This document shows, piece by piece, positions 26,755-39,310 of a DNA stretch of 64,000 bases. The notes under the pieces were generated by a model that worked only from the letters and a program-made list of their open reading frames with translations, searched no databases and was not told the DNA's origin. The translations under genes and the position numbers were made by a program. Position 1 is the stretch's first letter. Each line of letters opens with the position of its first letter. The DNA is taken from positions 152,305-216,304 of the forward strand of contig SJOL01007707.1 of the NCBI GenBank assembly GCA_004794785.1, given 5' to 3'. This DNA is from Opisthorchis felineus. Lineage: Eukaryota > Platyhelminthes > Trematoda > Opisthorchiida > Opisthorchiidae.

Positions 26755-29700
26755 ATAGACTGTGTTCTGTCTACGCGTTGCGAACTGTCGCTATCCATCT
26801 AGTGAAACCTCAATGTATTAGGCCGGGATATCCAGTTCATACATATTTGGTGGGAGATTTAGGAACAGAAATAGATGAACTATCCTATTTGATATGAGTG
26901 CTTTCGGTAGCACACCACCCAGCACAGTAGCACACCGTTTCCGTGTCACACGTACCAAGCCACTTCCCCGTTAGCTACTTATTTCCTCCTGTAAACTCAG
27001 GTTATTCCCGTTTGCGGCCACCTAACTCATCAAAGTGTGCATAAGTTTCAAAGGCCTCAGTTGAAGTGACAAAATAAATAACAAAGAAGCATCACCACAG
27101 GACCTAGGCCATTTCGAAGATGCGTAGTAGACAACGTGTTGATCGCTACGTGGTCGCTTCCGTGGCTTCATCGGACACATACATTTATTTTGTAGGAGCA
27201 CACTGAAAGTAGTATATGTGAAAGTTGGATTTTCTTTCTTAGTCACTTCGTAATTTCCCTGTAATAATGTGGCGGTAGAAATCCCGACCACCGACCTCGT
27301 GTGACTGAAGATTAACTTGGAACCACACAATCCAAAACTCGAATACATTGCGGAGCAGTCGCTTGTTGTGCCGGACTTGCGTACATGCTAACTTCAAACA
27401 GACATCTTCCTCATTGTATCTATTATCGCCCTGACAAAATTCCTCAAGAATCTACATAGCTTGGCATAACTGAATAGGGTACAGTTGTTGAATTTACTCT
27501 CAGTAGCTAATCTAAATGATTCTCTAGTCAAAAGCCTCAAAGCGCACAATGTTCAATACTTTGGCTAACCGTCAACAAGCCAGGAAGTGATTTTAACTGC
27601 ATACATCTTTAGACATTAGTGTCTGCAAAAATAGGACCAGGAACGTGACTTACAGTTGATCTAACAGGCAACCCCAGAGATCGATAATTCCTTTTCCCAA
27701 AATTCGCCCCACTAAAATCCTGTTGGAACCCATCAAAAAAAAACTCTACCCACATTGTGAACGCCGGGCTGCTGTTATCATCCGAAAAAGTATTTATCCA
27801 AGATAGCTTGTAAGAGCCTGCCTAATGACGTGATTCAGATTCTAGCAAGCAAGTTTACACATCCCATACGTTTTCCAATCACATTTCTAGGATTTTGACT
27901 TACTCTTTTCTTTAAGATTAGTGCAAAGCCACTTGGTGTTCTACGCATTAAACGGCTGTTCCTTTTCTTGGGCAAACACCGATTCAGACACCTTCATTCT
28001 ACTCCTCATCTTTCGCTGCAACCTAACACAATGAATTTTGCCAACAGCCCTCAGTACTGCCCTCTTAAGGCCTCTCACCAACTACAAATTAATCCTCTCC
28101 ATTTATTATTCCCTTCATCTTTTCGGCACTAAACTGATTGTGATGAACACATAGGCCTCACTTTTCCGCTGTTTGTTTGATTCTCTACGTCCCACTGCAC
28201 AGTCAGGGGACATAGCAGCACAGAATTGCTTTTAGCCGGAAAAGAGCATAGGAATCCTGCTCGGAATTGTTACCCCACAAAAATCCCATATCCAAGTCCA
28301 AAAGATTTGGCATCATAAATGCGCCGCCGACCGTGCTGATACCCTTATTAGTTTATGATGAAGAATTCCAGCTTTTGCCTGTCCTACTGGTTCGGTGGCT
28401 AAGCTTGAACAACAAATCCACGAAACTCTTTTTCGGTTGCTTTCATCCATTACCTCTGGCAGTGAGCGAGAAAACCTCTATTTTGTCATCCTGAGCCATC
28501 GTGTGATTTCGTAAGCGTGAACAAAAAGACAGTCATATTACAGTAAGACGCAACTGAGGCTATAAATGTTCCCTGTTGAGCACATGAGACTAGTAAATTC
28601 AGTCCAACATCTACTAAGGTTTATCTAATATGCAGTAGGGATCCAAAAGTATTTCAGGAGGGTAAAATGCTTTGAAAATGGGTAGTAGTTAATCTAGAAG
28701 AGTTAACTTTGCCATGTATATATGTGTGTGGAAGCTTTACCATCTCGTCAGCAGGATAAAGATTTGGTGGTGATTACTGGTACTGATTTAGAGGGTTCAA
28801 ACTGATGTTAAGCAAGGATTTTCTTGTATGTTTCCGGAAATCTAAACTCTGGCAATAGCTGAAACGCAAACAACCTCTTCAAAAGTTATGCTCAGCCAAT
28901 AAAAAACCCACGATATTACATCAGTAGTCACATAGTGGTTATACTACTTCTGTTCAAGAGGAACCAGACTCCCGATACAAATGGCAGTTGGTCAGACTGG
29001 GCGAGGGGAATAAAATTATGCATGCCTGTTTCTGGATTTCACATTTGCGAATCTAGACTTTTGCCTTCATTTTAACCCAGTTAGTCAGATGCGCACATGC
29101 GCACGGATCAATGCTGTATTTGCGCCTATTGATTAATTCATTCGTCTTTGCTTGAATGGTGTTTGTGCACCAGTCAAAACGTTTTTGTTCTGGTAATCAT
29201 CTGTAATTCGCACGCAGTCACTCGCACACCAGTGATTCTCCCCCCTCATTATCCGAGCACTTTATCCTTTTCAAAGCGACAACAAACCTTTGTAAAGATT
29301 CTTCTTGATCGCTCTTTTAAAATAGGTTGGTAGAGTGCTATGGATTCTGAAACCCAATCGCACACTGAAAAGTAGTTTTCAAATAACTGTCTAAGATGGT
29401 TCGTCAAACGCCGGTTGCCGATTCTTCATATGACCAGAGGAAAAGCAGTTGGCTTATAGTGGCCTGTATGGGAGACAACACTGTCAACTGTAAATTAGTA
29501 GCTCGTAGTGGTTCCAAGACAAACTTGTAAAACCGCTAGCATTTTAAACCGTCATTTGCCAAGCTCACGATCCATCAAGCTTACAAACTTCATCAAATAT
29601 TGCAGGCACAATTTCATGTTGATTATAGACTCCGTTACAGGAGTCTAACGGATAGTGTCTGCTATTTCAACAAATGGTGTATTCACAAAGATGGGTCCCG

Positions 29701-32700
29701 TCACCGTTTGCTAAGCAGACTAACCGAACATTGAGCAGAACGGCAAGTTCATGGCTTAACATGACATTCTCTAGGCCAATTACCAACCGAACTTAAAGAT
29801 CATCTGTCATGCTTTCACCAAATACACTTATTTCCACAGCAATTTAGTTTAGTTTTCCCTCAGGAAAATCATCGGTAGAAGTTACAACCGTCAAATTCTA
29901 AAATTTGCTGAGGAGGGGTCACCACTGTTAGTGATAAAAATCGAATTTTTGTTGACAGAGACCGTTTTTATGCTCCCGGCACTCCTGGACATGGTTAGAC
30001 TCGACTGGGCTACTGATCCTTAGACGTGCGCAGGATTCCTTGCGTTTTTTATAACTGTTTGTCTGTTTTATAATTTCTATGTCTGATACTGTTGGGGAGA
30101 TACTTTACTTAAGGTTAAGAATAGAGCTATTATATCGTTGGTTTTCGGTACCCCAAAGAATCTTCTTCTGTCTGGGGTTAGTCGCCCTAGTTCGCTTCTC
30201 CGAAGTATAATTGACTGAGGTACAGCATTCTGGTTGCTTGGCTACCGTTGGTTCGTCCCTGACTAAGTTTACCTGCCAGACTACCTGTATGCATTTTCGT
30301 CATTACTTCATCACCTCGGCCCAAATGTGTCTGCGACCGGGGCATCACGGCTATGACCCTAAATAACCGCCGTGCGGCACACAACAGCCCGAAACAATAA
30401 ATTTGCGCTGTTTGTGGGGTTAGCGAGAATTTTTGACAAAGGCTGACAGCACTTTGTTTAATAGACATGAACTACAAATGTGCCGTACCCGAACAGGTGC
30501 AATCTCAGGCTATGACAGTTCGGGATGCAGGTACAGCACTAACTCAATGTATTTACCGGAATCGGTGGTTCCAACGGAGTGTGCCGTATGCTTTTGTTAT
30601 TGTATCTTATGAATTAACAACGACAGCCACTCATTTCAGACGTTCAAATGTAAACAATTCCGACCTTCAAGTGCAGCTTGTCGACCTACCAATACAAGCG
30701 AGCATGCAGATGAAGCCACAAACGAATGCACAACCAGCGTTGTTTCTCAAAAATACTCACACAACTTTGAGGCGAACCACATGACATAAAACGACCAGTT
30801 AGTCTATGAACGAGTTTGGAAGCTGCTTTGAAAAATTTTTCTCATTAGCCGACCATTATTCATTTATTTTATGCATGTCAAACACTGTTAGGTTACTTGA
30901 ATAAACGCAAGACTAGTGGAACTATAAGTAACCCCGAGAAACTGCCTTTGAGATGAAGTCCTTAATTTCGCCTGAAGAAAATATTGTACACTGCTTCAAG
31001 AAATAAGCCTCCTTTTAAACCTTTTGTTGATTCCCGAAAGATGTAAGCCTTTTTTTTAGTTTTTAAGTCTACGGTGAAGTTCAGGCTTACTTTGGAAACT
31101 GTCTAAACTATTTCGACCTTCCAAATTTCAAAAAGATTGCAGATTGCCAGAATTCTACGTCATCTGAATAGGATAGAAAATGAAAAGAGGTGGACTGTGA
31201 GTTTGCATGTCAGGTGCGGATCCCAAATGTGGTGCTGTCATTGCAGGTGTGACATGCTTCGGCAGGGAGATGTCCCCAACTTGAGGTACCTTGTGGATGC
31301 GGGTCAAACTGACACCGACATACAGCTGGAATATGATCTCATAGGGATCACAGCTGGTATTCGAAGGACTAGACCGCCATCGGTCATCCGATCATAATCG
31401 GATGTGTTGTCAAGCGGAACACTGTGCTGAAAGTTAACTCAATACCTAGAAAACCGGTTGAAACATGGTAGTGAAGACAAAAGCTTTGTGGGTGAAAACG
31501 AAGCCGGCGCACTCGCTCGTTAGTTAACGAGCAACAACAAGTTAACTATCGCCTAGTGAAAAAGGCATAGTTTATTTCTCAGGGGAATACCAGGCATTAT
31601 CCATAATGGTTTGCTTACGATGATTTTGTGAGCACTTATAGCGGGAAGTTTCCTTTTTGTCCCGAATCCGGTTCAGTATATGGGATTTTTCAACAGTACA
31701 GTAGTTTATAACGTCTTCTTTGCTGCATATCTTCTGTCCATAGGAAAAACACCATGGCGATATTACAGCGCGAGGAAGCGACATCTCATCGTGTGATGCT
31801 ACACTCTGGTGGTGGTAGTTTCGCGGTTTCTAAAAGTTTGGTTTCCAAATCTATGCCGCAATGGAGTGGAGCTCTCGGGGAAAACTTGCATTCCGCCAGG
31901 ACGCGCAGTTCCTTACGTGTACATGTGTTCAGTCACAAATTTGTAACGGTCTTGAGAACCTTTTTGTTTGACATGTAAACCGGGAGGAGAAAGTCGAATA
32001 GAACTACTTCTAGTGTTCAAAAACTCATACAGTAAAAAAAAAATACCACAGCGAGTCCCATCCACTCCACATTGTAAATGTGCCTTCAGAGACATTTTGC
32101 GATGCTCAGTCAATGTAATCTCCAGTAAAATATCTGGCAGATAAACCGGAGAAATTGATAAAGTCTTCGCACATTCGGTTAGTTCAATTAGGTTATCTGC
32201 GCACAGGCTGGTCTACAATTTGCAAGATGTACTTTCTTGTACTTTCTCCGTATAAGGACTATATTTGCCTCGAAGTATGTAATCTATTTTCAAATGTCAT
32301 ATTATCATCGTAGCAGTATGCTAGAAATTACTGCTTGTGACACAATTCGTGATGGGTCCGCGACACGCGAATTCATCGTACTTTGAGAACAGAAGGATGT
32401 TCTTACTATGCTGTCCAGATTCAAAGTGGCAGGAGGACGGTAAAATTGCCTTGAGAACTTTTGGCAAACAGTTGCATGCGGACAGAAACGAATGACTGAC
32501 CTTTGTCAGTAGCTCATCTGTATTCATACGAAAATGTGCGAACAGCTTAAATCTCCTGTTTAGAGCAATCGAGCGGTGCTGACTAAAGCAAGTTGATCCG
32601 GAAAACCGAGGGAGTGCAAACTACCTTGATGAACAAATGTCCCTTATTTTTTCCCGCTCATGTATATGCACAGTTTATTTTTTATTCACTATTCGGAAAA

Positions 32701-35420
32701 ACTACTTTTTGAGGTCTAGTGAGTAAGTCTTTCTTCCTGCATTAGTAATTTCCTTCCATCATTGTGGTCACTTTCTCGGAAACGATCGCAGTTATGTGGT
32801 ACACCTTTGGGGGAAGCTAGCTTTCTGTATCGTTTGACTTTGCCAACGCAGGTAAAAATACCGTAGGAGTATTCCGTGTCAGATTGAAAATCAGTTTTTG
32901 CTTTATCCGAAGCCAAAGACGCTACCTGCATAAAGACAGTAGCTAAGTAATCTAAACAAGCACAATACGGCCACACAAAAAATTTGCGGAGGGCAGCCAT
33001 TTGAACAATGTTCATTAGTTCATGTAATGTAGTTAAACAAGAACCAAAATTGCGTACGGTTCGCCTCTGTAAGTCAACGAGAAAGCACTATTTTAAGGTG
33101 TGGTAAACACTCCATTCCTCTACGCCTACACGCAAACCCGTGTCGGAAATGTAAAATCATACTCCCTATGACAACCGCACTTCAGTGTAGTAACTAGGCT
33201 TCCGTGGTCCACTTGTTCCAAACACGAGTTTTAGAGGTGACAGATTTCTCCATATTCTCACGTGGATCCCATGAATCGCTGCAGTGGGAATTCCAGGGCC
33301 AAGCTACACGTGTCACCGTCAGAGACAAACACACCGATTATTCATCAGCACATCAGTTTCAGAAGACATTTGTCCTGTTGAATGACCTCTGACATCATGA
33401 CACAATAGTTAATAAACTGGGGCTGAACGACAACCACACATGAATTTTTCTGCGTAGGAAGAGGGGTGACCTGATAGCCTTTGTACATGTTGATTATGCT
33501 ACTGGGGGTGGCTCAAGACGGAATCTAAAGTTGCCGTGGAATGAATGTTCAGTGATGTGTATCAACAAACAGCTGAAAATCATCTTTTTCTGCATAGAGT
33601 CCCTTCTGACTATGGTCAGTCTGATGAGTTGGTTCGGCCTGGATTTCATTTTCCCCTGAGTTGGTGTACACTCATAGATTGTCCCTTCATTTCGGCCGTT
33701 TCTTTCGGGGGAAGATGAGGTGGGAATAAACGCCGATCGGTTGGGTTTGCACGCCTGTAGGTTTTCGCGGCACACAGGCCTAAATTGTATACAAAACACA
33801 GCAATAAATACTTGAAATTTGTGATGATATCCTCGGGTCAGTCAGAACATGAAAAATCTGTTCTGAACTATGACACCCTTTCAGCACGTCTACCTTAAAG
33901 GTAGGTGGAGAAAAATACTGCTAGTTCTTCCTAATCCTAGACAGGATATAGGTAGGAGATATAGGGAGTGCAACCGGACGATACATATTCAGATCAGGAT
34001 CTCGCAAACTTGTCTGTGACTATGAAAGTAATGGAGCATGACCTAACTGATCAAAAATCCTGAACAGTCTTACCTGGGCTCAAGGGCGTTCACGAAAGCT
34101 CTAGCACTTTCACACTTGGCACCTACACCGATGGGACATAGCAGAAGATAGCTTTGCTGGGCTGCACTGAGGTCACTCAAGTCTGTCGAATAAAATGAGC
34201 ATATTTTTAACCTACCGACTGAATGAAGTCGATAGGATAAAATACAGTTTACGATTCTCCAGTCGATAGCATAAAATACAGTTTACGATTCTCCTTGGAT
34301 TAAAAAAACAGCCACTAGTTCATCACCAGCAAATCTTCAAACAATGTCCATATGAATGAATACAAACTGCCACATGGTTTGAATTGAACTCGCGCGAAAC
34401 ACCACTTTTGATTCGGAGGAACGTGGAATGAAAGATGAATGGGCCTCAAGTTCTCCGCAGTAAGACGATAATAACGGAATCATTAGCAAGTGGCATCCGA
34501 GAACTTGTATTGGAACTCATAGGAGTAGTCGATAACCCTAACACAAGAAGTGAATACACAGCTAATTAGAACATAGATGAGTAGAACCTGCAACACACTA
34601 CGGCACTAGTTGTTTGAGCTTTACTGGTCAGTCTCACTAGGCACTCTTAAAAAAATGATTTTTCAGTCCCCCGCCAACAACGCATTCTTCCGTTTGCTTC
34701 ATTGCCTTGTTTTGTTTAAATCTCAATCACCTAATACCTGAATGGATCAAACATACCTACTACAAGCAATACAGGCTTACGAGCATAAACCAAGGAACTC
34801 GACAGAAATTGACTCGCTATGGGTATATGCATCGTAGTCTGTGGCAGGGATACCCTTTGCACAAAGAACCGACATAACACGACAATACCTCCGTCCAGAA
34901 TAGAAACCATCCAAGTAAACCACAGACTTCAGGCTCTTAATGCGAGGGTGAACCGACCGTGGGATGTGGTTGGTGTAACAGAAGCACTCTCGTTTCTTCC
35001 AGCCCAGGATATGTATAAGATGAATCCACCTAGATGCTAACAAAGAAACCTCCGCAACTGTACCGACACTAATATTCTTCTTATTGTTTGTTTCGGTATC
35101 AGCAGGTCGGGAGGCAAAAACAGATGACCATGTTGTTTCCTCTGATCTTTCACTCATGTATCAGTTTGTCGTTATTCCGTCTGGAGCGCGGTGTTCAAGC
35201 TATTAATATTACTATTTGTAATAACTTCCTGTCCGTTCCAACCGGAAGTTTGTGCACGGAATTCTCAATATATAGGCTGTTTATCCCTTCTAGCTACGAA
35301 CACCTTTCCTTAGCAATCAAACTTTCTCATTTGGGCGCACTGTCTTGTAAGGATGCATCACCAGACTAAATTGCACTATATCTTTGACGGAATACACTCA
35401 TTTGTAAAGTGTTGGCAATA
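26755..35420. other. Intergenic, no gene seen
   Basis: About 8.7 kb after the homeobox gene with no coding region supported. Holds the 34-bp tandem duplication at 34.2 kb. The longest frames (108 codons or less, and 126 codons at 34777-35157 minus) look like chance. Confidence 0.5.
34227..34294. repeat. 34-bp tandem duplication
   Basis: Two head-to-tail 34-bp units (34227-34260 and 34261-34294), beginning agtcgatag and ending cgattctcc, that differ at a single base. A recent local duplication with no surrounding array. Confidence 0.9.
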
Positions 35421-35815
35421 ACAGGATACTCAGCTAAATCTTTCGTTTGTGATATGCTTCAACTGAATGTGTCGCACACAAGTCGCCCCAGTTGACACCA
35501 TATTCGAGACATCACCATATATTTCACTGACAAAACACACTACTCATAATATTGATGAAAACTCTCAGGTAATTACACTGCTATATCTCGAATATCTTGC
35601 CATCTGAGCTATCAGATGGCAGTTTATTGGTCAGTTTGTCGCTAAAACCATGTTAATTTGCAATTAACTGCACTTCGTCCATTGCGTAAAGTTTGCTGTT
35701 CAAGTAGAACATAAGGTTGATGGAAAATCGAAAACTACGCCTACCTGATGATCTTTGAGAACAGCGAAACCGGTGGTGGAATATCGAAGAGCTATCAACG
35801 ACCCTATGAGTAACA
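35421..35815. mobile_element. HHR-repeat cluster, minus fragment then plus monomer
   Basis: 35421-35574 is the family in minus orientation (AAATCTTTCG, TTCAACTGAATG, a CCAGTTGACACCATATTCG block, ACTCATAATATTG). 35575-35815 is a nearly complete plus-strand monomer running from ATATCTCGAATATC through GTTCAAGTAGAACATAAGG into the degenerate ribozyme and the GAGTAACATG tail. The two halves diverge from the junction. Confidence 0.65.
35739..35781 (+). ncRNA. Hammerhead ribozyme, degenerate (cleavage site GUG)
   Basis: GCCTAC, CTGATGA (35745-35751), GAAA (35766-35769) and CCGGT are present. Position 17 is G, which hammerheads do not cleave. Stem II is lost and the 3' strand of stem I reads GTGGAA. 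Confidence 0.65.
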
Positions 35816-37799
35816 TGTTCCGTAATAGTGTAATAGCGCCCACTGAAACCTATGGGCTTTCTCAGTGCATTAGTTGTTTTTTTCGTAGGTTTTTGAGAAT
35901 GCTGACCACACTGGTGTGGCCGTTTCTAGGGCATTCTTTCGAAACGTGTCATTTGAGACTGCTACGTTACTCTGATATCCTTAGGACAATGTTCAGATCC
36001 TCAATTTGGCCAGATTGCGCAGTATGGAGGGCGTGATTTGGCACGTCTTGACATGGAACACTGGGCGTCCATCTATTTCTGAAAGGTGCTATTGGGGTTA
36101 CAGCGCTTGTTGTCTTCCAGAGCTAGTTATTGCGTACCCTCCTTTCGTTTCATCCTATGCAAGTCAGTGGGCAACTGTTTCTCTGCTGGCCCATGTCCTA
36201 GTTCGATCCGGATAGTGAGAATAGTTTTTCCACATTTTCTAGTCTTACTGCAGTTCAGTGAGTGTGTGCCTGTGCATCCGTGCGTACACGTGTTCATATG
36301 TGTATTCACACATGTGGAGCTGTACATATCTGTGGGAGAAAATACTGGGCATCGTCGTGGCGGTGGTTTCCCTCACTCTCCTAATGCTAACCACAACCGA
36401 GATGAGGGCTAGGGGTGGATGTGGAGTTGAAGTAGAGAAGACAGGGAGTGCTGAAGCCTCATGTGACTAAACTATGCGGAATGCTAAGATTTTATGGGTA
36501 TTTAATGGCCCTCTGGAGACGAGGACGAGGGGCAACAGATGTCATGCTTGCGCTAGATTGTGCGCTCTTGTGTGTGTGCGTGCGTGTGCGCACTGTTCGT
36601 CTTATAAGCTTTGCGTTGTGAATGTGCTCAAGCAAACAGGCACGGGCACAACATAAGGAGACGCAAGAGATCTCGGAACGTCATCCAATTCATCAGAACG
36701 AGGCTTGGTTGATGATGAGAGTCAGTGGGAGAAAATGAGTCGAACAGAGACTCGCTTAGATTGTAAGTTGGAATCCGTACAAATGGTGCCATAAGCTTGT
36801 TCAAAGAACCAAGGCGGATAAAGTAGTAGCGGCATTCTATGTTTAAACATGATTCTATAACGTGTTTCCTGATTAATGCACTAAAGTCAGGTTTGTTCGA
36901 TATCCTTTTCATGTGCCTTTCCTTCTACCCTACTTTTGAATGCACATACTTCTTTACATGGTTGTTGGCAGGAAGAGGTGGATCAACCGTGAATTATCGC
37001 ATCCTGCGGTCGTTGGCTGCTGCTTTACGAGGCACACTGTCCTGCTAAACAGTTCAGGCAAGTTAGCACTGCGATCCCATCTGAAGACAGTGCCAGCAAC
37101 TATCAAATTCTCGTTTATACATTCGTTGTACAATCGATTAAAACTCCGATAGACTTGCGAATAGTGTAGTAACATGGGAAAATACTTCGTAATGTTGAGT
37201 ATTGGCCCAATTCAGGTGTGAAGCTGCGTGTGATTAGCACAAAAGAGAAACTCACTTGCGTCTCATTTGAGTGATGCACTACCACTATCTTAAGTAAGGA
37301 GAGAAGCGTCCCCCTCCAAGCAACTTTCATTTCGTTCAGTCGTTTAAGCTTACCACTTGGGACAATGTGCAGCGTTTTTATAACTCAAATTTTTGATCAT
37401 CATCGGTAACCGATTAACTTGCCCCTGGTGAAGGTCATCCACAGTGATCAAAAGGTTTAGGTATAAAACTTCTGGCATAATTGTACGTATCTTTGGTTCA
37501 GCTCCGAGTGATGACCAGTTCACGTATGGGATACAGATCAGTTCTCTTGGTTCGTGATTGGTCAGTTATCCCTCGTAGTAAATATCGCAATCACAGCGCG
37601 TAGAAAAAACTGGATGCCTCACCTGTATAACGTTAAGTCATTAAGTGATTTCACTTGGCCAGACCCATGTCCAATGAGTGAGTTGTCTTCTTCTGGGGCA
37701 AACGCAAATGAATATTCCTGTAAACACACACACCAACTGTTTTTGTTCATGCCATGTAGAATGATCTTGACGGTAAAGGCAAAACTGGTTGTGTGCTGT
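35816..37799. other. Intergenic, low-complexity GT tracts
   Basis: Contains the GT/GC-rich stretches near 36.3 and 36.6 kb and otherwise nothing recognised. Confidence 0.45.
36561..36595. repeat. GT/GC-rich low-complexity stretch
   Basis: Alternating purine-pyrimidine tract (gtgtgtgcgtgcgtgtgcgc), a potential Z-DNA former; a looser GT/CA-rich region also lies at about 36255-36320. Confidence 0.7.
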
Positions 37800-38150
37800 T
37801 AAAGAGTTTTCAGCAACCCTGCGAGTAGTCTCACTCAACAAAATATACTACTATTTCTTGAATATCGTACCAAATGAAGCACCAGGCGACCTGATGCAGC
37901 ACATTCAGTTGAAGCAGAAAATCAATAAAAAAGTGACTCAGCTAGGTTTCAGGTGAGTCTCCCATGAAGACCGAATTGGTATGCAAATGAGTGCATTTGT
38001 CGGATTACGTGCAATTTTGGTCCAATTAGGATATCAGGTTGACGGACACTCAGGGACTGCGCCTCCTTGATGAGCCCCAAAAACGGTGAAACCGGTCGTG
38101 GGCTGTCGAAGAGTTTTCAGGAACCTTGTGAGTAGTTTCATTTGAACGAG
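37800..38150 (+). mobile_element. HHR-repeat, partial tandem with 307-bp period
   Basis: The post-ribozyme block gagttttcag starts at 37804 and again at 38111, giving a 307-bp period. Between them lies a whole monomer in order: GAATATCGTACC, CAGCACATTCAGTTGAAG, GTGAGTCTCCC, ATGCAAATGAGTGCATTTGTCGG, GGTTGACGGACACTC and the ribozyme at 38061-38103. A little more than one unit is present, head to tail. This is the clearest view of the repeat unit. Confidence 0.72.
38061..38103 (+). ncRNA. Hammerhead ribozyme, degenerate (core C3 to T)
   Basis: Same layout as the intact copy: GCCTCC, TTGATGA, stem II region, GAAA, CCGG, UC and GTGGGC. The first core base is T instead of C, which should break the C3-G8 pair, and stem II (GCCCC/CGGT) pairs poorly. 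The cleavage triplet GUC is retained. It lies inside the 307-bp-period tandem repeat. Confidence 0.7.
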
Positions 38151-39133
38151 AGGGCTTTTTGACCTTGAGATAACGGAGTCTTGTCTCATCTCTAACCTCA
38201 AATTATGTTTATGTGGAATCCAGTAGGTTTCCCGTAACCCGTTGTGCACATGGAAAGGTTCAATGTCCACACCCTTACCCTCGCATTACATTACCAATAA
38301 CCTCCTTGAACACAGCAAATGGCCAGGTAGGTTGGTTCAAGTTAAAAAACAGTAGAGGTTGCATCTTATCCTTTCTACAGATCTTTGAAGATGTTTTTCT
38401 ATCATTAGACAATCCTAGTTTCAAAGCCGCGGCTTGTCCTCAAAAGTTGCCTCTGTAGTTTTAACTGAATATTCGAGTATAACAAATGTGAAGTGTGCGT
38501 GACGACGTTTAGTCTATGGCCTTTGAATCAATGTTGGACACACCAGGGGCCGGAATGAGAAGAGGCGCAAGAAAGTGCATGTTTCGGATGGTTTGGGAAG
38601 GATCTTTCAAGGGAATAACTCTAGGCTTCAACATATTCAGCGGATCCAATTGGTTGGCTTTTGTTAGTAATTCCTAGTTGCAAATGTTTCGTATCTCTAA
38701 TTGAACAGTTTCGTTTTACAAATGAATTTGTGATTTGCGAGATGAGATCTGTTAGATAGGTCTTGTCAGCTGTCTTAGAAGCCCTCAAACGAAACAAACC
38801 TACCTTTACCTAAAACATACCGTATGAGTATGAGGTGCTTGCTACGATCCTGCCTTTCGTGCTAACCCGGCCTGGCATGGGACGAGACTATTGCAACTCA
38901 AAAAGTTATGAAGGTTGTTAGCTTCTCGGCTTTATAAACAAACAACAGTTTGTGAAATGAACATGAAAACTTTTCTCAGATAAACCCTTCCTTAATTTAC
39001 TGCTCACACGATGTACGTTCATCCTCATTACGACTAGCAACGAATAAAGTGATGCTTATGTAAACATTGCTTTGACTATGCCGTTTGTGTAACCGTTTTT
39101 GTTTTGATTGCCTTAAATAAGAACAGTTAATCG
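38151..39133. other. Intergenic, nothing seen
   Basis: No gene or repeat recognised between the HHR tandem and the old SINE. Confidence 0.45.
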
Positions 39134-39310
39134 CTCAGCTACAACATCCTTTCGGTGCCTAGCTGCCATACCACCTGAGGAAAGCACGACGGTCGAGATA
39201 TTGTCAGCACGCCCAAGTCTAGGCAGGAGCAGCCAAAATGTCAGGGTTGATTTCAAACCACTGACCTTCAGGTCCATAAGTTCGCGCCTTAACCACTGAG
39301 CTGTTTCGAG
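39134..39310 (-). mobile_element. tRNA-derived SINE copy, old
   Basis: Same family but clearly more diverged: the A-box region reads CAGCTCAGTGGTTAAGG and the B-box region TGGTTTGAAATC, so its internal RNA polymerase III promoter is damaged. The body can be followed through TCCTTTCGGTGCCTAGCTGCC on the plus strand. Confidence 0.72.

Noticed and set aside
36127..36412. Cys/His/Val-rich overlapping frames
   Set aside because: They translate the GT/CA-rich low-complexity tract; no domain.
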